A stretch of DNA of 64,000 nucleotides. Source: Paraburkholderia sp. Ac-20340 (GTDB lineage: Bacteria; Pseudomonadota; Gammaproteobacteria; Burkholderiales; Burkholderiaceae). The stretch lies in the NCBI RefSeq assembly GCF_017104965.1, contig NZ_JAAGPR010000013.1, positions 124,001 to 188,000 on the forward strand, in the 5' to 3' direction. The notes under the pieces were generated by a model, which saw only the letters and a list, made by a program, of their open reading frames with translations, searched no databases and was not told the origin of the DNA. Made by a program: the position numbers and the translations under genes. Of the stretch, positions 50,686 to 59,865 are shown piece by piece (the first letter of the stretch is position 1; each line of letters starts with the position of its first letter).

Positions 50686-51012
50686 TTACAGGTGGCTGTC
50701 CAGGAACGCGGTCAGCTGCGACTTCGAGAGTGCGCCAACCTTTTGCGCCGCGACGGCGCCGTTCTTGAAGAGAATCAGCGTCGGGATGCCGCGCACGCCA
50801 AACTTGACGGGCGTCGACTGATGCTCGTCAACGTTGATCTTTGCGACTTGCAGGCGATCGCCGTAGTCCTTCGCGACTTCGTCGAGAATCGGCGCGATCA
50901 TCTTGCAGGGGCCGCACCATTCGGCCCAGAAGTCCAGCAGCACGGGCTTATCGGATTTAACGACGTCCTGTTCGAACGATGCGTCGCTGATGTGCTTGAT
51001 TTGTTCGCTCAT
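50686..51012 (-). CDS. trxA: Thioredoxin 1
   Basis: 108 aa. The active site is WAEWCGPCKMIAPIL, with the usual DKPVLLDFWAEW strand before it and GIPTLILFKNG (cis-Pro loop) after. It reduces disulfides in many cytoplasmic proteins and supplies electrons to peroxiredoxins such as the Bcp encoded at 10984-11454. It is the typical upstream neighbour of rho in proteobacteria. Confidence 0.97.
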   Translation of the reverse strand: MSEQIKHISDASFEQDVVKSDKPVLLDFWAEWCGPCKMIAPILDEVAKDYGDRLQVAKINVDEHQSTPVKFGVRGIPTLILFKNGAVAAQKVGALSKSQLTAFLDSHL

Positions 51013-51448
51013 TGTCTAAATACCTCTTTCGGATCGAGGCTGATTGAATTGCTCGCCACGATACACCAAAACTCAAAATAGTTCCGGGGATGCCCAGACA
51101 AAGCCGGGCGGGACCGGACCCACTCGCCAGGACTCTCCTGACTGCGGTCGCCGCCAGTTTAGCCTAAATCCCTATGCGTTGCCGACGGTGATAGTACGCA
51201 TGCCGGGAGCAGGGTTACCCGCTAATTCACGCGGAATTCGTGCGCGCCGACTTTGCCATCGTGTTGCGAATGCCTTGCCGATCGCGCGCGAATTTCGTGC
51301 CTTGCTTGCGCTTCACATGCGCGACTCCATGTGTCCGCATGCATTTTCTGATGTCGATATGGAGGCCGGGCGCGCGTTTGCAAGGGGCGTCCAGCCGCGG
51401 CCCGACGAGGCAATTCCACGCAAATTCGAAGAGTTTTGCAGTGCGGCA
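51013..51448. other. Intergenic region between trxA and the 4.5S RNA
   Basis: About 435 nt between divergent transcription units. It must contain the trxA promoter on the left and the ffs promoter on the right. Open frames here have no family-like sequence; I see nothing else in it. Confidence 0.55.
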
Positions 51449-51478
51449 TTCTCAAGAGGGGGCATCCAGTGTTAGAAT
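51449..51478 (+). promoter_or_regulatory. Candidate promoter of the 4.5S RNA gene
   Basis: TTCTCA (51449-51454), 18-nt spacer, TAGAAT (51473-51478). Its predicted start, near 51485, coincides with the 5' end expected from the RNA fold. Confidence 0.55.
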
Positions 51479-51485
51479 GCGACGT

Positions 51486-51581
51486 GACGGGCCTCCTCGC
51501 ATGGTGGGGCGGTCAACCTGGTCAGGTCGGGAACGAAGCAGCCACAGCCGTTTTCCGCCAGTGCCGAGGGTCGGGCTCGTC
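51486..51581 (+). ncRNA. ffs: Signal recognition particle 4.5S RNA (small bacterial SRP RNA)
   Basis: About 96 nt. It contains the SRP domain IV core: GGTCAGGTCGGGAACGAAGC, close to the consensus GGTCAGGTCCGGAAGGAAGC, with the tetraloop and symmetric loop elements. The ends (GACGGGCCTC and GAGGGTCGGGCTCGTC) can pair to close the long hairpin. It binds Ffh for co-translational membrane targeting. It lies directly upstream of dnaX in many proteobacteria, as here. Exact ends are approximate. Confidence 0.93.
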
Positions 51582-51861
51582 ACCTTCAACTTTCTTCCGC
51601 TTTACGCTTGTTGTTCTTCGCTGGTGTTCTCCAGCAACATCCCAAAGTGAATTGCCGTGTTGGCGCCGTAAATTTGCGCGCGACTTTCACGCGTCAGGCC
51701 GGTGCGTATGCGCGGTTTTTCCGTTGCGCCTTCACGCTGGATTCGCGTTGTCGCGCGGCGCCTGCCGTGTGCCGCGTCGTCCGCCCCGTATGCCTGAGCG
51801 CACGGCGCTTGCCGCTCGTCGATTCATCGGAGCGCGCGGGTGTTGCTGATACAATTTCCAG

Positions 51862-54249
51862 ATGACCTATCAAGTTCTCGCACGCAAGTGGCGACCGAAG
51901 GATTTCGCTTCGCTCGTCGGACAGGAGCACGTGGTGCGCGCGCTCACGCACGCGCTCGACGGCGGCCGTCTCCATCACGCGTATCTCTTCACGGGCACGC
52001 GCGGCGTGGGCAAGACGACGCTCTCGCGCATCTTCGCCAAGGCGCTCAACTGCGAGACCGGCGTGACCTCCCAGCCGTGCGGCGTGTGCCGCGCGTGCCG
52101 GGAAATCGACGAAGGCCGTTTTGTCGATTACGTCGAAATGGACGCGGCGAGTAATCGCGGCGTGGACGAAATGGCCGCGCTGCTCGAGCGCGCCGTCTAC
52201 GCGCCGGTGGATGCGCGCTTCAAGGTCTATATGATCGACGAAGTGCACATGCTCACGAACCACGCCTTCAACGCGATGCTGAAGACGCTGGAAGAACCGC
52301 CGCCGCACGTCAAATTCATTCTCGCGACCACCGATCCGCAGAAGATTCCGGTCACGGTGCTGTCGCGCTGCCTGCAGTTCAATCTGAAGCAGATGCCGGC
52401 CGGCAATATCGTCGAGCATCTGACGCATATTCTGGGCGAAGAAAAGGTCGAGTTCGAATCGCAGGCGCTGCGCCTGCTCGCGCGCGCCGCTGACGGCTCG
52501 ATGCGCGACGCGCTCTCGCTGACCGACCAGGCCATCGCGTATTCCGCGAATCAGGTGACGGAAGAGGCCGTGCGCGGCATGCTCGGCGCGCTGGACCAGA
52601 GCTATCTGATTCGCCTGATCGACGCGCTGGTCGCAGGCGACGGTGCGCAGGTGCTGGCCATCGCCGATGAAATGGCGCTGCGCAGTCTGTCGTTCTCGAC
52701 CGCGCTGCAGGATCTCGCGAGCCTGTTCCATCGCATCGCGTGGGCGCAGTTCGCGCCGGCGTCGGTGCTGGACGAATGGCCGGAAGCCGACGATCTGCGC
52801 CGTTTCGCCGATGTATTGAGCCCGGAACAGGTCCAGCTTTTCTATCAGATCGCTACGCTTGGTCGCAGCGAACTGGGTCTCGCGCCCGACGAATACGCGG
52901 GCTTCACGATGACGCTGCTGCGCATGCTGGCGTTCGAGCCGTCCGTTAGCGCCGGTGGTGCGGGTAGTGCGCCTGCGTCGAAGCCGGCTGCGGTCGGTGG
53001 CGCGCGTGCGGCTGCGGCAGCGTCGGCGGTCAGTGCGGCTCCGGTCGAGCGCGCGATGCCGCCGAAGGCGGTTGCGCCGGTGGCGGCTCCCCGCGTTGAA
53101 GCGCCGCAGGCACAGGCGGTCGAAGTCGAAGTGGCTCCGGCGCCCGCAGTGGTTGCGGAGAAACCGGCAGCGCCGCAAGCCGTTGCGGCGCCCGCGTCGG
53201 CGGCGGCTCGTATCGTCCCGCCTTGGGAAGATGACACCGCTGCGCCTGCCGCGAGCGAAGCGAAGATCGAAGCAAACATCGAAGCAGCGGCTCCCGCGCC
53301 GGTGGTGGCTGCACCGGTTGCGGCACCGGCCGCTCCGGTCGCGCAAGCCGAACCTGAAATACCCGCGGAACCCGCTTTCGAAGCCGCCGCGCCGGCGGGC
53401 CGCGCGGGTGGCGGTGCGAGTGCGGCGCTCGACGTTCTGCGCAACAAGGGCATGCGCGTTTCGCCGGAGCGCGGCGCACGCGGTACAGCCGCTGCGCCTG
53501 CCGCGACGGCCACGCCGAAGCCCGCCGCGCCGCGTATGGAAGTGAAAGTGCCGACGCCCGATCCCGCGCGCCGCGCCGCTGCCGCGCAGGAAGCGCAGGC
53601 GCGCCAGCCCGCGCGTCAGGCGAGCGCTTCGCAGGACGCATCGGGCGCGCCGCCGTGGGATGACATCCCGCCGGACGACTACGTGCCGCTCGGCGCCGAC
53701 GACGCTTATTTCTCGGCGCCCGACGACGGTTTCGCGCCGTCCTACGGCAACGCACCGCGCGCGGCAGCGCCCGCTGCATCGTCCGCGAACGTGGTCGATG
53801 TGAGCAAGCTGCCGCCGGGCATCCCGCTCGACGCGATCGGCTTCACGGGCGACTGGCCCGCGCTCGCCGCAACGCTGCCGCTCACGGGCATTGCGTACCA
53901 ACTCGCTTTCAACAGCGAACTGACCGCGCTCGATAGCGGCGTGCTCAAGCTGAGCGTGCCGGTGCCGCAGTACGCCGAAGCCTCGCAGGTCGCGAAGCTC
54001 AAGGCGGCGCTCGCCGAAAGTCTCGGCAAGACCGTCGAACTCGACGTGACGGTTGGTCCGGCGCGCCGCACGGCCGCTGCGCTCGACGCCGCGATGCGTG
54101 CCGAGCGCCAGCGCGACGCCGAACGCGACATCGGCACCGATCCGTTCGTGCAGCAACTGATTCGCGACTTCGGCGCGAGCATCGTCCCCGGTTCGATCCG
54201 GCCGATCGCGTCCGAAGCCGCGCAGGGCGGCAGTCAGGCCGCCCATTGA
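51862..54249 (+). CDS. dnaX: DNA polymerase III subunits gamma and tau
   Basis: 795 aa. The clamp-loader core has YQVLARKWRPKDFASLVGQEHV, Walker A GTRGVGKT, the zinc motif CETGVTSQPCGVCRAC and sensor-type LATTDPQKIPVTVLSRCLQF. Residues from about 375 to 650 are an Ala/Pro-rich linker, and the C-terminal part (about 650-795) corresponds to the tau-specific polymerase- and DnaB-binding domains. No poly-A slippery site for the gamma frameshift is visible, so only tau may be made. There is no Shine-Dalgarno; TACAAT ends 6 nt before the ATG, suggesting a leaderless mRNA. Confidence 0.95.
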   Translation: MTYQVLARKWRPKDFASLVGQEHVVRALTHALDGGRLHHAYLFTGTRGVGKTTLSRIFAKALNCETGVTSQPCGVCRACREIDEGRFVDYVEMDAASNRGVDEMAALLERAVYAPVDARFKVYMIDEVHMLTNHAFNAMLKTLEEPPPHVKFILATTDPQKIPVTVLSRCLQFNLKQMPAGNIVEHLTHILGEEKVEFESQALRLLARAADGSMRDALSLTDQAIAYSANQVTEEAVRGMLGALDQSYLIRLIDALVAGDGAQVLAIADEMALRSLSFSTALQDLASLFHRIAWAQFAPASVLDEWPEADDLRRFADVLSPEQVQLFYQIATLGRSELGLAPDEYAGFTMTLLRMLAFEPSVSAGGAGSAPASKPAAVGGARAAAAASAVSAAPVERAMPPKAVAPVAAPRVEAPQAQAVEVEVAPAPAVVAEKPAAPQAVAAPASAAARIVPPWEDDTAAPAASEAKIEANIEAAAPAPVVAAPVAAPAAPVAQAEPEIPAEPAFEAAAPAGRAGGGASAALDVLRNKGMRVSPERGARGTAAAPAATATPKPAAPRMEVKVPTPDPARRAAAAQEAQARQPARQASASQDASGAPPWDDIPPDDYVPLGADDAYFSAPDDGFAPSYGNAPRAAAPAASSANVVDVSKLPPGIPLDAIGFTGDWPALAATLPLTGIAYQLAFNSELTALDSGVLKLSVPVPQYAEASQVAKLKAALAESLGKTVELDVTVGPARRTAAALDAAMRAERQRDAERDIGTDPFVQQLIRDFGASIVPGSIRPIASEAAQGGSQAAH

Positions 54250-54326
54250 ATTGCGCCGCGCGGCGCTCCGGTGCCGTGCGCGCGAGTGACACACCTGAAT
54301 CACCATGATCCAGAAGGAGCGATGAA

Positions 54327-54653
54327 ATGTTGAAAGGTCAACTCGCCGGGCTGATGAAGCAAGCCCAGCAGATGCAGGAAAACATGAAGAAGGCGCAGGA
54401 GCAGCTCGCGCAGATCGAAGTCGAAGGTCAGGCTGGCGCCGGCCTCGTCAAGGTCACGATGACCTGCCGTAACGACGTGCGCCGCGTGTCGATCGATCCG
54501 AGCCTGCTCGCCGACGACAAGGACATGCTCGAAGACCTCGTCGCCGCTGCGTTCAACGACGCGGTGCGCAAGGCCGAAGCTACGTCGCAGGAAAAGATGA
54601 GCGGCATGACCGCCGGCCTGCCGATCCCGCCGGGCTTCAAGATGCCGTTCTAA
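54327..54653 (+). CDS. ebfC: YbaB/EbfC nucleoid-associated protein
   Basis: 108 aa. The helical N-terminus (LKGQLAGLMKQAQQMQENMKKAQEQL) and the beta-rich centre (QAGAGLVKVTMTCRNDVRRVSIDPSL) are the YbaB fold, a dimeric DNA-binding protein. The family is encoded between dnaX and recR, as here. AAGGAG before the ATG supports the start. Its exact role in chromosome structure or repair is unknown. Confidence 0.95.
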   Translation: MLKGQLAGLMKQAQQMQENMKKAQEQLAQIEVEGQAGAGLVKVTMTCRNDVRRVSIDPSLLADDKDMLEDLVAAAFNDAVRKAEATSQEKMSGMTAGLPIPPGFKMPF

Positions 54654-54779
54654 GGCACGCGCGCCGCACGGCCCGAAGGCTGAGCGGCGTCTTGCGCGCG
54701 GCGGTCCGCGAGATCGCCGCGCGCAGGGTCTTTGCCTGCCCGCTGTGCCCGCATTTCCGTTTCACCAGGCTGAATCCGC

Positions 54780-55376
54780 ATGAAACAACCTTCCGCCCTG
54801 GCGGCGCTCGTCGAGGCGCTGCGCGTACTGCCCGGCGTCGGGCCGAAGTCGGCGCAGCGCATGGCTTATCACCTGATGCAGCACGACCGCGACGGTGCCG
54901 AAAAACTCGGCAAGGCGCTGCTGTTCGCCACCGACCACCTGAAGCATTGCGAGAAGTGCAACACCTTCACCGAAGCTCAGGTCTGCGAAACATGTCTCGA
55001 TGAAGAGCGCGATCCCACGCTGCTCTGCGTGGTCGAGACGCCCGCCGACCAGATCATGCTCGAACAGACCATGACATGGCGCGGCCTGTATTTCGTGCTG
55101 ATGGGGCACCTGAGTCCGCTCGACGGTATCGGCCCCAAAGAAATTCATTTCGATCGCCTCGTCAAGCGCGCCTCGGACGGCGTCGTCAAGGAAGTTGTGC
55201 TCGCAACCAACTTTACGAATGAAGGCGAAGCCACGGCGCACTATCTTGGTCAGGCGCTCAAGGCGCGCGGCCTCGCGGTGACGCGTCTCGCGCGCGGCGT
55301 GCCGGTGGGCGGCGAACTCGAATATGTCGATGCGGGCACCATCGCGCGCGCGATGCTCGACCGGCGTTCGATGTAG
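54780..55376 (+). CDS. recR: Recombination mediator RecR
   Basis: 198 aa. The HhH segment LRVLPGVGPKSAQRMAYHL is followed by the Cys4 zinc finger (CEKCNTFTEAQVCETC) and the Toprim domain (LLCVVETPADQIMLEQT...). RecR works with RecF and RecO to load RecA at gaps. It is the third gene of dnaX-ebfC-recR. Confidence 0.96.
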   Translation: MKQPSALAALVEALRVLPGVGPKSAQRMAYHLMQHDRDGAEKLGKALLFATDHLKHCEKCNTFTEAQVCETCLDEERDPTLLCVVETPADQIMLEQTMTWRGLYFVLMGHLSPLDGIGPKEIHFDRLVKRASDGVVKEVVLATNFTNEGEATAHYLGQALKARGLAVTRLARGVPVGGELEYVDAGTIARAMLDRRSM

Positions 55377-55429
55377 TGCGCATGTAGCGCGCACGACGAA
55401 CAAGACACAAAGAACACGACAGGAGACCC

Positions 55430-56707
55430 ATGAGCGCAGATCCTTCCCAGCCATCCGCCGCGAGCGGCGCGCAAGCCGCCGGCGCGGGTCCGCTTGCGGG
55501 CGTGAAGGTGCTCGAACTCGGCACGCTGATCGCGGGGCCGTTCGCGGCGCGCTTTCTCGGCGAGTTTGGCGCCGAAGTCATCAAGATCGAAGATCCGCGG
55601 GGCGGCGATCCGCTGCGCAAATGGCGCAAGCTCTGGCCCGAGGCGGGCGGCACGTCGCTGTGGTGGGCCGTGCAGGCGCGCAATAAAAAATCGGTGACGG
55701 TGAATCTCAAGGCCGAAGAGGGCAAGGAGATCGTGCGGCGTCTGGCGAAGGAAGCCGATATCGTCATCGAAAACTTCCGGCCCGGTCTGCTCGAAAAACT
55801 CGGGCTCGGGTATGACGTGCTTTCGAAGGACAACCCCGGCCTCGTGATGGTGCGCCTGTCGGGATATGGGCAGAGCGGGCCGTATCGCGACCGTCCGGGT
55901 TTCGGCGCGATTGCCGAGTCGATGGGCGGCCTGCGCCATATCACCGGCTATCCCGAACTGCCGCCGCCGCGCATCGGCATTTCGATCGGCGATTCGATCG
56001 CGGCGCTCCATGGCGTGATCGGCGCGATGATGGCGCTGCATCATCGGAACATGAACGGCGGCAGCGGCCAGATTGTCGATGTCGCGCTCTATGAAGCCGT
56101 GTTCAACATGATGGAGAGCGTGGTGCCGGAGTACGGCGTGTACGGCATGGTGCGCGAGCGCACCGGCGCGTCGCTGCCGGGCATCGTGCCGTCGAATACG
56201 TATCCGTGCCGCGACGGCAGCATCGTGATCGGCGGCAATAGCGATCCTATTTTCAAGCGCCTGATGACGGCCATCGATCGCGCCGATCTGGCGAACGATC
56301 CGGCGCTCGCGCACAACGACGGCCGCGTGTCGCGTACCGCGGAAATCGATGGCGCGATTGCCGCGTGGCTCTCCACGCGCACGATCGACGAAGCGCTCGA
56401 GGTGCTCAACGCGGCCGATGTGCCCGCCGGGCGCATCTATAGCGTCGCCGATATGTTCACCGATCCGCAATTTGCCGCGCGTCAGATGATCCAGCAGTTT
56501 CGCTGGCAGAAGCCGGGCGAATCGGGTGAGTCGGGCGAGCAGGGTATCGATATCGCGCTGCCCGGCGTCACGCCCAAGCTTTCGGCAACGCCTGGCGATA
56601 CGCGCTGGCTCGGCCCGGAGCTGGGCGAACATACCGACGAAGTCCTGCAATCGCTGGGCTATGACGCCGATCGCATCGCACAGTTGCGCGCGCAACAGAT
56701 CGTCTAG
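55430..56707 (+). CDS. CaiB/BaiF-family (class III) CoA-transferase
   Basis: 425 aa. The family opening GVKVLELGTLIAGPFAARFLGEFGAEVIKIEDP is clear, as are SVTVNLKAEEGKEIVRRLAKEADIVIENFRPG and VMVRLSGYGQSGPYRDRPGFGAIAESMGGL. The catalytic Asp is expected in the central part after YPELPPPRIGISIGDSIAALHG. Class III enzymes move CoA between organic acids. The substrate is unknown. It is preceded by CAGGAGACCC as ribosome-binding site, is 53 nt after recR and ends at a shared terminator with the convergent quinone oxidoreductase gene. Confidence 0.9.
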   Translation: MSADPSQPSAASGAQAAGAGPLAGVKVLELGTLIAGPFAARFLGEFGAEVIKIEDPRGGDPLRKWRKLWPEAGGTSLWWAVQARNKKSVTVNLKAEEGKEIVRRLAKEADIVIENFRPGLLEKLGLGYDVLSKDNPGLVMVRLSGYGQSGPYRDRPGFGAIAESMGGLRHITGYPELPPPRIGISIGDSIAALHGVIGAMMALHHRNMNGGSGQIVDVALYEAVFNMMESVVPEYGVYGMVRERTGASLPGIVPSNTYPCRDGSIVIGGNSDPIFKRLMTAIDRADLANDPALAHNDGRVSRTAEIDGAIAAWLSTRTIDEALEVLNAADVPAGRIYSVADMFTDPQFAARQMIQQFRWQKPGESGESGEQGIDIALPGVTPKLSATPGDTRWLGPELGEHTDEVLQSLGYDADRIAQLRAQQIV

Positions 56708-56741
56708 GCGATCGTTTGGCGGCACGCGCTGCAAACAAGGC

Positions 56742-56777
56742 AAAAAGGCTCGCACGGAAAACCCTGCGAGCCTTTTT
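56742..56777. terminator. Bidirectional terminator between the CoA-transferase and quinone oxidoreductase genes
   Basis: Perfect thirteen-pair stem AAAAAGGCTCGCA/TGCGAGCCTTTTT with a 10-nt loop; A and T runs flank it on both strands. It lies between two convergent genes. Confidence 0.92.
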
Positions 56778-56808
56778 CGTTGCGCTTGGCCATCTCGCGC
56801 CGCGTCGT

Positions 56809-57780
56809 TCAGGGCTCGATGATGATCTTGCCCGTCACCTTGCGCGAGGCCATATCCTTGAGCGCCTGCGCCGATTCGGCGAGTGTGTAGCGCTTCGAGA
56901 CATACGGCTTGAGCTTGCCTTCGCCGATCCAGCCCACCATCTGCGCGAACGCCGCCGCATTGTTCTGCGGTTCGCGGCGCGCGTAATCGCCCCAGAACAC
57001 GCCGACGAGACTCGCGCCCTTGAGCAGCGCGAGATTGAGCGGCAGTTTCGGAATCTCGCCATTGGCGAAGCCGACCACGAGATAACGGCCGCGCCAGCCG
57101 ATGCTGCGAAACGCCGGTTCCGCATAGATGCCGCCGACCGGATCGTAGATCACATCGGGGCCCTTGCCGTCGGTGAGCGCCTTGATGCTTTCGCGCAGGT
57201 CTTCGGTGCTGTAGTTGATGGTGGCGTCCGCGCCGAAGCGGCGGCACACGTCGAGCTTTTCTTCGCTCGACGCGGCGGCGATCACGCGCGCGCCCAGCAC
57301 CTTGCCGATTTCCACCGCCGCGAGGCCTACGCCACCCGCCGCGCCGAGCACGAGCATGGTTTCGCCGGCCTTGAGTTGCGCACGATCCACCACGGCGTGA
57401 TGCGAGGTGCCGTAGGCGAGCGTGAAGGCGGCGGCCGTTGCGAAATCGGCGGAATCGGGCAGCGGCACGCACGCCGCCGCATCCGCAATCGCCTGTTCGG
57501 CATAGCCGCCGTTGCCCACATAAGCCACGACGCGCGTGCCCGGCGCGAACTTCACGCCTTCGCCCACGGCGCGCACGATGCCCGCGACTTCGGCGCCCGG
57601 CGTGAAGGGCAACTGCGGCTTCATCTGATACTTGTTCTCGATGATGAGGACGTCCGGGAAATTCACGGCGGCCGCCTTCACGTCGATCACTACCTGGCCG
57701 GGGCCGGGCACGAGGTCGGGCAGATCTTCGAGCGTGAGCGTGTCGGGCGGCCCGAACTGGTTGCAGCGAATTGCGCGCAT
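56809..57780 (-). CDS. Zinc-independent NADPH:quinone oxidoreductase (MDR family)
   Basis: 323 aa. The N-terminal GroES-like domain (MRAIRCNQFGPPDTLTLEDLP; PFTPGAEVAGIVRAVGEGV) is followed by the Rossmann fold with VLGAAGGVGLAAVEIGKVLGA and DPVGGIYAEPAF. It lacks the zinc-binding cysteines of alcohol dehydrogenases, so it is a quinone oxidoreductase or enoyl reductase of the QOR type. Function is not more precise than that. It is convergent with the CoA-transferase gene; both may act on acyl compounds, which is speculative. Confidence 0.9.
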   Translation of the reverse strand: MRAIRCNQFGPPDTLTLEDLPDLVPGPGQVVIDVKAAAVNFPDVLIIENKYQMKPQLPFTPGAEVAGIVRAVGEGVKFAPGTRVVAYVGNGGYAEQAIADAAACVPLPDSADFATAAAFTLAYGTSHHAVVDRAQLKAGETMLVLGAAGGVGLAAVEIGKVLGARVIAAASSEEKLDVCRRFGADATINYSTEDLRESIKALTDGKGPDVIYDPVGGIYAEPAFRSIGWRGRYLVVGFANGEIPKLPLNLALLKGASLVGVFWGDYARREPQNNAAAFAQMVGWIGEGKLKPYVSKRYTLAESAQALKDMASRKVTGKIIIEP

Positions 57781-58004
57781 CGTGTCTCCTGTCGTTTTAC
57801 GTCGGTCGTGGATTCGGCTTGAACGGCACAGTGTACGGCAATCTGCCGTTATGCGAACGATCGTGCGTTTATTTTCATCGGCGCGCTGTCTTTATGCGTG
57901 TAGGAACAAGCCGCTTGCGCTGTCGTAAAATGCGCCGCCAGCACTAGTGCAGAGGCGCTCTCCCTGTCGTTCGTCTGCCTTCTTTCCTCGGTTACAATCG
58001 GCTG

Positions 58005-58766
58005 ATGCGAATACTACTCAGCAACGACGACGGCTATCTCGCGCCCGGCATTGCGGCGCTTTACGAAGCGCTCAAGCCGCTTGGCGAGATCACGGTCATG
58101 GCGCCCGAGCAGAACTGCAGCGCCGCTTCGAACTCGCTCACGCTCTCGCGGCCGCTGTCGGTGCTGCGCTCGACGAGCACCGGCTTCTACTACGTCAACG
58201 GCACGCCCACGGACTCGGTGCATATCGCGCTCACGGGCATGCTCGACCATCGGCCCGATCTGGTCGTGTCCGGCATCAACAACGGCCAGAACATGGGCGA
58301 GGACACGCTGTATTCGGGTACGGTCGCGGCTGCGACTGAAGGCATCATGTTCGGCGTGCCGGCTATCGCGTTTTCGCTGGTCGACAAGGACTGGGTGCAC
58401 CTCGATTCGGCCGCGCGCGTCGCCGCCGATATCGTCGCGCATTACCTCGCCAATCCGCTGCCGGGCAACCCGCTGCTGAACGTCAATATTCCGAACCTGC
58501 CTTACGACGAGATGGGCGAGTGGCGCGTCACGCGCCTGGGCAAGCGCCATCCTTCGCAGCCGGTGATCCGCCAGACCAATCCGCGCGGCGAACCGATTTA
58601 CTGGATCGGCCCCTCGGGCAGCGCGCGCGACGCGAGCGAGGGCACGGACTTCCATGCGGTGTCGAACGGCCAGGTGTCGATCACGCCGCTGCAACTCGAC
58701 CTCACGCATACGCAGATGTTGCCGGCGACGCACGAATGGGTGCGTCAAGGCGGCGGCGATTCATGA
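58005..58766 (+). CDS. surE: 5'/3'-nucleotidase SurE
   Basis: 253 aa. The metal-binding motif SNDDGYLAPGIAAL is at residues 6-19 (Asp8, Asp9) and VSGINNGQNMGEDTLYSGTVAAATEG provides the Asn and Ser ligands. SurE removes phosphate from nucleotides and short polyphosphate and is needed in stationary phase. It leads surE-pcm-nlpD-rpoS. There is no Shine-Dalgarno; TACAAT ends 6 nt before the ATG, as for dnaX. Confidence 0.95.
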   Translation: MRILLSNDDGYLAPGIAALYEALKPLGEITVMAPEQNCSAASNSLTLSRPLSVLRSTSTGFYYVNGTPTDSVHIALTGMLDHRPDLVVSGINNGQNMGEDTLYSGTVAAATEGIMFGVPAIAFSLVDKDWVHLDSAARVAADIVAHYLANPLPGNPLLNVNIPNLPYDEMGEWRVTRLGKRHPSQPVIRQTNPRGEPIYWIGPSGSARDASEGTDFHAVSNGQVSITPLQLDLTHTQMLPATHEWVRQGGGDS

Positions 58767-59860
58767 CGGGCGAGCGCACCAGGCGTTTTCCACTCGGCCT
58801 CGCGGACCTCGTGCGCGAGCCGCGTCGTCGCGACGATGTGCGTCCCGGCGAGCCGCGCGGGACGCCCTCGGGCAAGCCGGTAGTCAAGCCAGCTGCGAAG
58901 CCGATAGCAAAACCGGCCTTGAAGACCGCGCTGAAGGGCACGGCAAATGCTCAGTCGCCTGGCGCGCGTTCGTCCGTTGCGGGTGTGCCGGGCACGGCCG
59001 GCGTCGTCAAGGCTGCGAAGGCGCCTGGCATGCCGCATACCGCGGCGTCGCCTGCGCGCAAGTCCGCAGCACCGCGCGCCGATCTTTCCGGCCGCGCCGC
59101 CCAAACGTTTTCGCCTGCCGCATCGATCAATCCGGTGAGCAACCGGAACGCGCAAACGCGCGCAGCCGCCGCGCCGCGCGCGGGCGCGCCGGGCGTGGCG
59201 CTCAATGGTGCGCTGGCGCTGACTTCGGAACGGGTTCGCGAACGTATGGTCGAACGCCTGCGTGCGAACGGCGTGACCGATCCGCGCGTGCTGCAGGCGC
59301 TGGCGAACGTGCCGCGCCACATGTTCGTCGACCCCGGCCTCGCGGCCCAGGCCTACGAAGATGCGGCGTTGCCCATCGGCCACCACCAGACGATTTCAAA
59401 GCCTTCGGTGGTCGCCCGCATGCTGGAACTCGCGGGCGCGGGCCGCGAACTGGAACGCGTGCTCGAGATCGGCACGGGCTGCGGCTATCAGGCCGCGGTG
59501 CTGAGCCAGATTGCACGCGATGTGTATTCGATTGAACGCATCAAGCCGTTATACGAGCGCGCAAAGACGAACCTGCGGCCGCTGCGCATCCCGAACATCC
59601 GCTTGCATTACGGCGACGGACGGCTCGGTATGCCGTCGGCGGCGCCGTTCGACGCAATCGTGATTGCTGCTGCCGGCTTCGAAGTGCCGCAGGCGCTGCT
59701 TGAGCAACTCGCCATCGGCGGGCGGCTCGTGGCGCCGGTCGCGGAGCAGGACGAAGCGACCCAGGTGCTCACGCTCGTCGAGCGTACGGGCCCTGCGCAG
59801 TGGCGGGAGTCGCGGCTTGATCGCGTTTTCTTTGTCCCCTTAAAATCCGGAGTGATCTGA
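58763..59860 (+). CDS. pcm: Protein-L-isoaspartate O-methyltransferase with a basic N-terminal extension
   Basis: 365 aa. The catalytic domain occupies the last 220 residues: RMVERLRANGVTDPRVLQAL, then ALPIGHHQTISKPSVVARMLEL and SAM-binding VLEIGTGCGYQAAVLSQIA. It methylates isoaspartyl residues for repair. The first 140 residues are Lys/Pro/Ala-rich (for example KPAAKPIAKPALK) and low complexity. The ATG at 58763 overlaps the surE stop by 4 nt. It is the second gene of surE-pcm-nlpD-rpoS. Confidence 0.92.
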   Translation: MTGERTRRFPLGLADLVREPRRRDDVRPGEPRGTPSGKPVVKPAAKPIAKPALKTALKGTANAQSPGARSSVAGVPGTAGVVKAAKAPGMPHTAASPARKSAAPRADLSGRAAQTFSPAASINPVSNRNAQTRAAAAPRAGAPGVALNGALALTSERVRERMVERLRANGVTDPRVLQALANVPRHMFVDPGLAAQAYEDAALPIGHHQTISKPSVVARMLELAGAGRELERVLEIGTGCGYQAAVLSQIARDVYSIERIKPLYERAKTNLRPLRIPNIRLHYGDGRLGMPSAAPFDAIVIAAAGFEVPQALLEQLAIGGRLVAPVAEQDEATQVLTLVERTGPAQWRESRLDRVFFVPLKSGVI

Positions 59861-59865
59861 AACCG

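Noticed and set aside
51044..51475. 143-codon open frame between trxA and ffs
   Set aside because: No family-like sequence; it runs into the ffs promoter, and has no clear ribosome-binding site.
52441..52460. Possible dnaX frameshift site (AAGAAAAGG)
   Set aside because: It is in the core domain, far from the expected gamma end near codon 430, and lacks a run of six A with a stimulatory hairpin.
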